IMG/VR virus record: IMGVR_UViG_3300010883_000574
Span: 1 to 21,893 of that record
Direction: 5' to 3' (one strand)
Source: a virus
DNA length: 21,893 nt
The notes beneath the pieces are model-generated. The model made no database searches. It was not told the origin of the DNA and worked only from the letters and a program-made list of their open reading frames with translations. Below, piece by piece: positions 7,277 to 17,900 of this stretch. The translations under genes and the position numbers were made by a program. Within the stretch, counting starts at the first letter, position 1. Each line of letters opens with the position of its first letter.

Positions 7277-7643
7277 CAATAAGAATACAGTAGCACAATC
7301 AGATTCACTTAGAACTAACACTGACCCAATGCTAGAAGGTACAGGTCAGCCTGGTGAGTTATTTGGAACACCAGATGAACCTAGTCAAATGTTACTTGAC
7401 GATATGCAAGAAGAAGAAACAGGAGTACCACAAGATCCTTCATTAAAAGGAACAGGTCAACCTGGTGAACTATATGGCGTACCAGAAAAAATTAGCAAAC
7501 ATGATAAAGCTAAAAGAGAAGCATCTAAAGCAATTGCTCCTAGCTTTGGTGGTTTATTTTGGTTAAATTCTATTAGTCCAGACTTAACAATTAAACCTTT
7601 TAGTCAAACTATAATTGCTAAAAAAATGAATGAGGAGGAATAA
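7269..7643 (+). CDS. Hypothetical protein with a duplicated 18-residue motif
   Basis: 124 aa; ATG within the last codons of the lysozyme gene, preceded by AAAGGAG. Residues 19-36 and 56-73 are near copies (DPMLEGTGQPGELFGTPD and DPSLKGTGQPGELYGVPE), spaced 37 residues apart. They are acidic and Pro/Gly-rich, likely short linear binding motifs on a disordered stretch. The C-terminal third (FGGLFWLNSISPDLTIKPF) is more hydrophobic. No known domain. Two identical docking motifs suggest a scaffold or connector that binds a repeated partner in the virion, but this is inference. Only two bases separate it from the next gene. Confidence 0.65.
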   Translation: MANNKNTVAQSDSLRTNTDPMLEGTGQPGELFGTPDEPSQMLLDDMQEEETGVPQDPSLKGTGQPGELYGVPEKISKHDKAKREASKAIAPSFGGLFWLNSISPDLTIKPFSQTIIAKKMNEEE

Positions 7644-7645
7644 TT

Positions 7646-8176
7646 ATGGATCCAATTAGTATAGGTTTTGCAGTAGGAGGTGCTATCTTAGGTAAGATAG
7701 GTATGAATAAAAGAAGACGAGAAGAAAGAAGACGTAGAGCTAGAGAAAGAGTACATGCTATAAATGCACAAAAATCTTTAATTAGTAGTATTGGCGGTTT
7801 AAGACAGGATTATAAAGATAGAGCGGGCTTTGGAAGACAAGAGTTTAGTATAAGACAACAAGGAGCTATACAAGGTTATCAAGGTGAACGAAGTGCTATG
7901 GACTCTTTGGTGGGTAGTACTGGACTGTCTTATGGTGGTGGTGCACAAGAACAAAGTAATAGATTAGATTCTTCTTTCAAAACTCAATTATCTGGTCAAA
8001 GACTAGGAGCTGAACAACAAATGTCTTCATTAACACAAGGTTTTGAAAGTGATTTAAGAGGAGTACAAGTAGGATTATTAAATTTAGAACAAACAGCATC
8101 ACAAAGAGGGTATTCAATACCAAGTATGGGTGCTAACTTTAATACAAGCCCATCTGGGTTAGGAGGAACAGTATAA
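7646..8176 (+). CDS. Candidate small internal virion (ejection) protein
   Basis: 176 aa, ATG preceded by GAGGAGGAAT, a very strong ribosome-binding site. Residues 4-18 (ISIGFAVGGAILGKIG) form a Gly-zipper hydrophobic helix, followed at once by a dense Arg stretch (KRRREERRRRARER). The remainder is a Gln-rich helical region with 'FKTQLSGQRLGAEQQMSSL' and a Gly/Ser-rich tail. A hydrophobic helix plus basic anchor in a small Gln-rich protein placed directly upstream of larger core proteins resembles T7 gp14 and analogous podoviral ejection proteins that enter the host envelope. Sequence homology cannot be shown by eye. Confidence 0.55.
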   Translation: MDPISIGFAVGGAILGKIGMNKRRREERRRRARERVHAINAQKSLISSIGGLRQDYKDRAGFGRQEFSIRQQGAIQGYQGERSAMDSLVGSTGLSYGGGAQEQSNRLDSSFKTQLSGQRLGAEQQMSSLTQGFESDLRGVQVGLLNLEQTASQRGYSIPSMGANFNTSPSGLGGTV

Positions 8177-8901
8177 TGGCAAGTTACAGTGAAGCATTTT
8201 TAGATTCGTTATCACGTGCTACGTCTAGCGTATCAGGATTAATGAAACAAGTTAAGGAACCTAGCTTTGAAGAAAAGTTAGACATGGAAACATCGGCAGA
8301 AAAAGAGTTGTTGCAAGAGCAAGCTAGTGTTACAGCAGGCTTACAATCATTCTTATTGGGAGAAAAGCATGCAGACGATGTAACTCTAGCTACAATGGGA
8401 CATGAGAATAATTACAATATGGAAGCGTTAAGAGCTATATCTAATTTGAATTTGCAAGCATTACGTGGTGAGCAATCAATGAGAGAAATTGAATATAAGA
8501 CTGAACAAGATTTAGAAAGAGCAGGTTATGATTCTATGGTAGCTTTAGGACAAGTAAATTTTTTAGGAGAGAAATTTGATCCAAGTGAAAACCAAGGATT
8601 TAGTCTTGAAACAGCTAAAAGGTTCTTAACAAAAGATAGAGGACGTGCTGATACTTCAAAACTAGCATTTGAAACTCAATACAATTTATTAAATGTAGGA
8701 TTAGCTGACGTATTACAGGTAAAAACAATGAATCCAGATGCACCTTCGGTAAATCAAGCTATTGATTTAATTAGTACTGGTATAGAAACAGCAGAAAGTC
8801 TTGCAACGTTTTCAGCACGTCAAAGTTTTGATGATGATGTAGACTATTATAATAGTAGACTGAATCAGTTATATCAATTAAGAGATACCTTAGAAAAATA
8901 A
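8176..8901 (+). CDS. Candidate mid-size internal virion protein
   Basis: 241 aa, coupled to the upstream gene by TAATG with AGGAGG thirteen bases before. Predicted to be nearly all helical, acidic, without membrane segments; long Glu/Gln/Leu helices at about 30-60 and 75-115 and again at 190-241. No catalytic motif. The position between a small Gly-zipper protein and the giant 3361-aa protein mirrors the gp14-gp15-gp16 order of T7-like phages, so a role in the internal core or ejection channel is inferred. Function is otherwise unknown. Confidence 0.55.
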   Translation: MASYSEAFLDSLSRATSSVSGLMKQVKEPSFEEKLDMETSAEKELLQEQASVTAGLQSFLLGEKHADDVTLATMGHENNYNMEALRAISNLNLQALRGEQSMREIEYKTEQDLERAGYDSMVALGQVNFLGEKFDPSENQGFSLETAKRFLTKDRGRADTSKLAFETQYNLLNVGLADVLQVKTMNPDAPSVNQAIDLISTGIETAESLATFSARQSFDDDVDYYNSRLNQLYQLRDTLEK

Positions 8902-8907
8902 TATATA

Positions 8908-11900
8908 ATGTTAAACCCTTATATTACAAGACTAAACGAACGTTTAGCTTCTGGACGTTTAAATGAAGTTACATATGGTAATATTTTAAAAAACTATTAC
9001 GATTCAAATGCACTTTTTCTAGATCAAGACTCTATAGGATTTTTAGAAACGAAACTTTCTGAACTTGGTATACCTATAGATAATTCAGATGCAACAGACG
9101 GTATTATTAAACAAGCAGTCTCTGGTCTTATTGAAGGCTTTACTACGTTTGGAATTGCTGACAAGCCTGATACTCCTATGGAAAAAATAGTAAATAATGT
9201 TACTCACTTATTAGGTTTAGCACCAGGTATTATGATGGGTGGAGCTAGAATGTTAACAAGTGCAACAGCTACTGTTGGTAAGGCACTAGTAAGCCGTGGT
9301 GCTGCAGAATCAAGTAAATCTTTAGTTAATCTGGGTAATAAATTAGTAGCAAAGTCGAATAGGTATGCATCTAGTAGTGATAGGTTGCAAAGATCTATAG
9401 GAAGACTAGCAGATACTACTCTATTAAAACCATTTCGTTCTAATCAGCCTGTTATGTTAGACCCTGTAGCTAATAGAGCTATATATGATTTAAAATCTAT
9501 ACCAGGGAAATTAGCAGAGATAGTACAAATGCAAGGTATTGCAGCACTTGGAAAAAATAAAGGTGTTGCTTTAAATGCTATAACTAGTGGATTATTATTA
9601 GGTCAATTTAGTAAAGAAGGAGTATCAAGAATACTACATGAAGCTGGTCACGTTGGATTACTAATGGCTTTTTCTCAACATCCATTAGCAGCTAGAAATG
9701 AAGGTGGTATGTCTTGGGAAGGTGTTAAAGATATGGCTATGGCTGGTATGCATGGGGGTATAGCTGGAGGTATCTTTGGTACTATAGGTCAATATGGAAA
9801 CATATCTAAACTAATGACATCTACTAATCCTGCACTAGTAAAAGTAGGTGAGAATATTATAAGAAAAACAGCTAGTACTTTAGCTACTAAAAATACAGCA
9901 GAAGCTACTGAGTTTATAAATACTATGGTAAGAGGGACAGCTGGTGCTGGATACGGTGGTATTGTATCTTCTATGAACGACTACCCCGTAGAAGAGCAAA
10001 TATATGAAACATTAATGGGTGTATTTTTCAGTGTTAATGCTAGACCTTCGTGGCAAAGTAGAGCTACTAAAGATATAAATCTTCATGCAAATCGTTTTGA
10101 TAGAACTAAGTCTGTAAAAGAACAAGTAGAAATATTAAAAAGAGAGGAGTTCTTTACATCTGAATCTAAAGACTATCAACTATACTGGGTTAATCACTTT
10201 GAAGCTATAAGACAACAGCAATTAACTAGTAAAGAAATTATTAGCGATGAAATGGGTTTGCAAATTTTAAAAATGGTTAAAAAATTAGAAAAAAGTGGTA
10301 AGATTACTCAAGAAGAAATCAAACTTGCATTAAAAGGTAAAAGTAAAGAAGAAGGTAAACTTGGTTTATTACAGTCATTAGTAGCTTTAAAAGAAAAAAT
10401 TACTCATGATGACTATACGCCTAATATAGACATACTTCCTTATAAACCTTCTCAAAACATAGATTTAACTATCTTAACAGGAGAAAATAGTTTTAAGCAT
10501 AACTTAACCCCAGGTAATGAAGTTGACTTTCCTGTACATAGTTTAACTGAACTATCAAAGCGTGTTGCAGATACAGTAGGCTACGACATAACACAAGAAA
10601 CTTTCTTTCGAGATATAATTGGAACATTCAATCGTGTAAAGAAGAAAAGTTTCTTTAAAGATAGTAGAGGCGTTAAACATATAGATATAGATAAATTTGT
10701 AGCTTCTGTAAAAAGAAAATATCCTTTAACTAAATTTACCCCAAATGATATAAAGGAAGCTAGAAGAGTAGGTCTTAGGTTTGATAATTACAGACCTGTT
10801 ATAAATGATTTTGTTATAGATTTTACCGATCCTATAAAAAAAGGTGATGAAAAAAAACTAGGTAATGCTAGAATAATTCCACCTGTTGATCCTAAAGGTA
10901 ATACTTTAGGAAAATTAACTTCAGGTAGAAGAGATGATTTTAAAGGATTTACTAATATGGGAGCTAAAAGCATAAGCTATATGGTTGTTACTCAAGGTGG
11001 GAAACCCGTGTATGTATCACCTTTTGCTAGAAAAACTACCTATATAAAAGGAAAACCTGTTGTTGAGCCGTATGTATCCGAAAAAGATTGGTATGCTTTT
11101 GAAAATGACTTAAATGCAAATAGAGAATTTATATATGGAGCTATAGCTGATACTGGTAGAGTTGAAATTAGAAGTTTCCCATGGTCTCCTGAAGGTAAAA
11201 AAGGACATTGGACTGACGCAAACATAGCAGATGTTTATAATACTATTGTTAGGGAAGCTATAAAAACAGATGTAGGTAAAGATTGGTATAAAAATAGCGT
11301 TAAGGGTACTGCTAATTTAAAAACAAAAGTTAATACAGTTGCTACGATGATATATAGAATGCGTGATATGGGTATAATAGAAAATAATAAACAATTAGAT
11401 CCTAGTAGAATAACAACATTTAAAAAATACATTGCTAAGTACTTACAAGCTGAACGTACTGGTGACTATCAAAGTCCTGCTAAGTTTCAAAAGTATTTAA
11501 ATCAAATAGACAAAGCTGAAATACCATTCTTAGATGGTACTAGATTAGGTTTACCTGATAATGACATGAATGGTATTCTATTAGAAGACTTAAACTCTGG
11601 AATTCGTGCATCAGAAACTGATGGTACTATAATATTAAATGCTACAATATTTGATAAGTTAGTTAGGTATATGGGTAATGATGCTTCTTCTGGTATGTCT
11701 AAGGGTACCTTATATTCTAAGCCTTTAAAGACGTCTGAAGGGGCGAGAAATGACGCAGGGAATAGAAGTTTAATTATAGGTAAGTTTGCTTACGCAAGAG
11801 CCGATAAAGCTGATATGAAATACATGACTAAAGAAAATCTTCAATTTATGATGTATACTTCTGCTGCTAAACACAAATACGGCTTAGAAACAAATCTCTT

Positions 11901-14900
11901 AAATGCTGAAATGTATGATGCTAGTAAAAAAACTATAGATCAAGAAGGTATATACCCCGACGCTCCTAATAAGTTTAAAGTTCAGACAAAAGATTTTAAT
12001 TGGAACATAGATGTTCGTGAAAAAATAAACGTTACTGGTAAATTAAATATTATGCAACAAATGTTTTTAAATGCAAATAGTGTTCAGTTTGATCCATCAA
12101 CAGACATTGGTAGAAAGTTTCATGATAGTTGGGTAGAGTTGATGGATTCTGGTATAAAGGGAGATATTAAAGTAACTAAAGAAGCTATTAAAAGATTAGG
12201 TCAAAAAAAGCATAAAGGTAAAAATCTTAAAGGTGGTAGAGATTTAGAAGGATTAGATATAGATCAAATTGATATTGCTACCATTGATAAAATTATGACT
12301 ACAAGAACTAAAAGTGAAGCATTTAGAAGCATATTAAAGCATTTATATTTTGAAAACAAGCATGGTCAATTCTTAGATTCAGAACAAAGCGAGTTTAAAA
12401 GAGTAACAGAACGACATGTTGGGCAACATTTAGCAGATGCTAATTGGTCTTGGGCTGCTTTACAATCTAGAGGTACTTCAGAGTTTGTACAAAAAACTTT
12501 AAGAAATTATATAATGTCACGTATCATAAGACCAAAAGTAAGTAATAGTTATGCAGTAATTTTAGGACCTTACGATTGGAAATACTCTTTAAGAAAACAA
12601 AAATATAGTAGTGCTGAAAAAGGATTAGCAGATGATGAGTTTATGCTATGGTCTGGTGCTAAACAAATGAAAGTAAAGGATCCTGACACTGGTAAGAACA
12701 TAAGATTGGATACATGGTGGATGACCATGAAAGACGTATTAAGTTTAAATATGAGTAATACAAGAGTTGCAGCTATGTCAGCAGAACAATTGAATGCATG
12801 GAGGGATTCTCAATATGCTATTATAAATCGTTCACCTGTTATGACAGCTGGAAATATGAGAGCATTAAAATTTGTTGGATTTGCTGGTGGAAAAGGTGGT
12901 AAAGGTTTTTCATTAATTACAAATTCTCGTAACGATAATATGATGGGTGGTGCTGACAAAGACATTGATTCTGCTCACTTGTCATGGGGTATGCCTGAAG
13001 GAATAAAAAAAGGTTATAGACAAGATCACGTTCAATATGAGTTTGCAAAAGATTGGAAAAACCCTGTTGAAGATTATGAATTGAAAGACGATAAATTTAT
13101 TAGAGGCGTAGTTGATATGGAATTAGCTGGTAGTGATCCTTATGGAATACTTTCTTTTAGTAATAAGTTAAAGGCTGCAGACTCTGCTACTTACGGTAAA
13201 GATTCTATTGGTATTATATTTAATGGGTTTACACAAATAAAACAAATAACAGATTTACACTTACAGTCTAGAAAAGATTTATCTCAAAATCAAAAGCTTG
13301 AAATATGGCAAGAAATAGCTAGAATGAATGCTGCTATTGGTAATAGATATATCGACGCTGCAGAAACTACAAAATTAGAAGATGCTCATGCAGTTATGAA
13401 AAAAGTAAGAAAACATTTTACTAATTCTTATGATATACCATTAGACAATGCTACTGTAAGAAAATTTAATGACTTTCATAATGCTACTATTAAAGCTAGA
13501 TTAAAGAAAAAAGGACCTACTTACGAGCAAATTTCAGAAGAAATGCTTGACTTACATGGAGATTTAGACACTATGGCAAGTAAAATAGCATCATATACAA
13601 AAAATTTAAACTTAACTATAGATCCATTGGTTGGGTTAGAAAAAGACAATGTGTTTCAAATAGTAGCAATGCTTAATGAAGCGTTGGCAAAAGATCCTTA
13701 CGCTAGAGCATTTGGAATAGAAAATGATAGTTACTTTAAAAATTTATTTTTTAATCCTAAAACTTTAATAAAATCAGAAGAAGAAGCCATAAAAGATCAT
13801 CCTCATTTTTTGTATAATAAAATGGCTACAATAAGAGTAGTAAAGGCTGTAGAAGAAACCTATAAGTTTTTTGATGAACCACATAAAGTTCTAGGTGATA
13901 ACGTAACTAAAGAAAAAACTATAGCTGAAGCATTAGAAGACCACTATGGTATGAAAAGAAATGTGTTAGATAGTTTTGTACACCAACTTATACATACAGC
14001 ACAACAACAAAAATTTATGTTTAGTGGTCAAGCTAATGCTAAATTAAAAAAGTTTGGAGCTAATTCAAAAAATGATCCTAATCAAATGACTTATCCAGAA
14101 ACAGTTCTAATGAGTAAGAAGTATTTAAAGCAAGCATTAACAGATTTTTATGCTAAGAAAACAATTAAACAAAGTAAAGGTACAATACCAAAAAGTCATA
14201 AAGACCTTATTAATAGAGAGGTTGAGAAGCTATTTGAATACTGGCATGAAGCTAGTCCATTTATGGAGCTTAACTATAATACTATGCCTGAAATACAAAG
14301 AGCTGCATTTGAAAAAAGAAAAAAACAATGGATTAGTGTGAAAGATAGGTTAGAAAATTTAGTAAAATGGAAGAATGGAATAAAGGCTAGAGGAGAACAA
14401 CGTGAAAATAAGTGGAGCGATGATGATGCTGGAGAATACTATAAGTTAAGAGAAAAGTTAGGTAGGTATGAGTATGAAGCTAGAAACTTTCAACCTAAGG
14501 GTCAAAACAATATGATGCGTAATGCAGCTATATCTCGAGAAGTAAAAAGAGATATTTATGCATTTGAAGAAAAAATACTTTCAACATTACAAGGCGGTAC
14601 TGGAAAAAGCAGATCTAAAAGATTGTTTTCTATAACAACACTTGAAAAACCAAAAACTTTTAGTGATAAAGATGGCCCTGGTACTTTAGTAGATGTTGAT
14701 ATTAAATTTAGTGGAAAATTTGCTACAGATTTACTAGATTGGGAAGCATTAGGTAGTGCAGCTAACTTTAAAAAAGAAATTGCTTCTCAAATAAAATCAA
14801 AAGAAAAGATAATAAGTAAGTATAAAATGACACCCGAGGCTCTTACTCATGAACTAGATAGAATGGGTGATATTGTTACGAGAATGGTTAAGCATGGACA

Positions 14901-17900
14901 GACATCACACGTAATGGATCTTACTGGTATCTACTTAAAAGCATTTGAAAAATTAGATGTTGTATCTAAGCAAGGTATAGAAGAAGTAGATTACAATCAC
15001 TTAAGAATATTTAGTAACATATTAGAGAATCGTTATTTAGATGGATGGAAAGAGTGGGGTGCTAGAAAAACTATACATAGAAAACTAATAAAAGAAATTA
15101 GTGTATTAGAAAAAGAACATGGTTCAAAATTAATGCCACCTGAATTTGATACAGACTTACTATTTCCATCAGAAGTAAGTAAGATACTAGAAAAAGTGGA
15201 AAAAGTATACACCCTAGGTACTGCTCAAGTTGTTAAAGATGGTATTTTTACGGAAGTGGGTATAAGATATCCTACTGGTACTTCTTCTAGTATTGCAACA
15301 TCTATTGGTAGATCACACACAGCTGGTATTACTTTATTTGCAGCACTAGAAGAAGAGTTTAATGCTAGGTTGGATTATATAAGAGCAGAAAATTATAAGG
15401 ACTATAAAAAAATACAACCAGTAGTAGAATCTTTAGCAGCCTTTGAAAGACAAATGGGATTAAAAGGTAATGAAGCAGTTAGAGAAGAAGGACCTAGACC
15501 TAAAGAAGCAGATCGGTCTATAGCTAATTTAAGAAAGAATATATTGAAGTATAGAAAGCTTTTAAATGATATAGATTCTGATTTCAAAATTAGAATTGTT
15601 GAAAGAGGTACTGATAAGAAATTTGATTATACTCCTAGAGATATGGTAGAACATATTAAAGATATACAAACTAAGATTATGACAGATGCATACAATGTTT
15701 TATTTACTAGTAATCATGTAGTTCTAAAAACTATGTTAAGTGGAAAGCAGTTAGTTCAAGGTAATTTCCGTGGCGGTGTATTTGATTTTAATAAATTTTA
15801 CAATGTTTCTGCTAAGGATAGAATTTCAACAGAGTCACCTCAATATATGCATCAAGCTATGTCTGAAATGTTTATGGATAAACATGGAGTTATTCAACCA
15901 GATAGATTAATGTTTATAGAAAGTGTAAACTTAAATGATAGAAGATTAGCACAAGGAAAAGAGGTTGTTAGAAAGCATTTTCACGCTGAAGATTTAACTT
16001 GGGCTGAATTTCAATTAGATATCTTAGATATGGCAACAGAAACTTTTGGTACAATATTAAAAGATGGTAGCGTTGGTTTAGACTATGCTAAATTAAAAAG
16101 AACTCAATCGGATACAAAAATGAATGTAACTAAATATGAAGAATTACAAACATTTATTAGAGAAACAAACTTATCTAAAGTAGCAGACACTGAAATTGGT
16201 TTTATTGGACAAGAAGATGTAGATGGTGTAAGATTTAGTACTAAATATCACCCATTAGCACACCCTAATACTAAAGAGCATATAAAATTTATACAAAATG
16301 AACATATACCTAGAGAGACTTTACGTTTCTTTGGTAAGCTTCAGAACATTAAAACACGAGAGTACTATACAGAATTTAATGAAATAGATATTGAAGCATT
16401 TAAAAGAGGTGAAGTAGTAGGTAGATATGATAGCAAACTTGGACTAACAGAAAGTCAATTAATGCAAGAAAGTTCCGAGATTTCTAGATCAGTAGAACAA
16501 GGATATCTGACAATAGAACAAGCTGCTAAAAGATTATACGATAATATGGTAAATAAACTTGTAAATAATCCAGAACAATATAATAATGTTTTTTACGATC
16601 AAGTTGCTTTTGATAGAGTTTCTCGATTATCTACAAGAAGAGGTGCACTTTCGTCTCCAGGAGTAGGAAAGATAGCACCAACTAGAAAAAGAGCACCAGT
16701 CCCTGTAGAAGGATATGATACGTCGTTAGAAGCTTATAGAAGATACTTAAAAACAGCTTCATTGGGAGTGACAAGTCAACGTGCTGCATTAATATCTAGA
16801 TTACATATTAGAAACTTTAAGTATAACACACTCCCTGGTAATAAAAGAATTGATCCTGATGTTGGAAGAAGATGGTTGCATAAAATAATAGATATCACTA
16901 AAGGATATATGAATATGCCTAGTACAAGAAGCTTAGAATTGAATGGTGTTACTTCCAAGGATATGACTATGTTAATGGAATATGCCGACTCTGGATATAG
17001 TTTACACTTTATGAAAGAAAATCCAAAATATGATGTTGTAGATGCAAAGCTTATTAATGACATTAGAATGTATACTAGGCCTTCACAAAACGAAATTAAT
17101 AATATGGAAAAAAAGCTTTACAAAAAGTATCGTTTCAATGAAACTGCTGATATACTCAAGACCAAATTGGATAAAATAAATACTTCAAAAGCAACTGTTG
17201 AAGTAAAAAAACAGTTAAGATTTAATTTAAATAATAAGTTTAAAACAGAAAAGACTAATAAAAAATCTCGAATGCTAAAAGAATTATATGGTGAGTACAG
17301 ATTAAGAAATGGGACACTTATTAAAAGAAATAAAATTGCCCATATAGATTATGCAGAAAATATAATTCAACTACAATCTGGAAAAACTGTTCAATATGAT
17401 CCATCACAAAGCTCTGTAGGAATGATTAGAGCAAAAACTATTGAATATAGAAATGATTTTATTTATAAGACTGGTACAAAAGAAGCTAATACTGATAATA
17501 TAGATATTACCAATATAAGAAAATCATTTAGAAATTTCTATAGTGATGAAGCTGTAGGAAATGTAATGTTACGTGCAGAGTCAAGAATTAATAAAGCTTT
17601 AGGACACTTAACAGATGGTAGAATACAAATTTTTAAAAGTTTACCTAAAGATCCTACTGCGAGACATAAAGCTATGGTAGATAAACTGTCTTGGTTTGCA
17701 GATATGGAAGGTAAGTTTGAAATGATGGCTTTACTTTCTCACCCTAAATCAGCTCTTGCTAACATGTATGGTGGTACTACTAATTTAATTTCTGATGTAG
17801 GATTTAATTTTTATCTGAAATCTTTTCAGGAAGAATATCTAGTTAATGAAATATTTAAAGGAAAAACATATAAAAAGTATGATAATGAGAAACAAAAATT

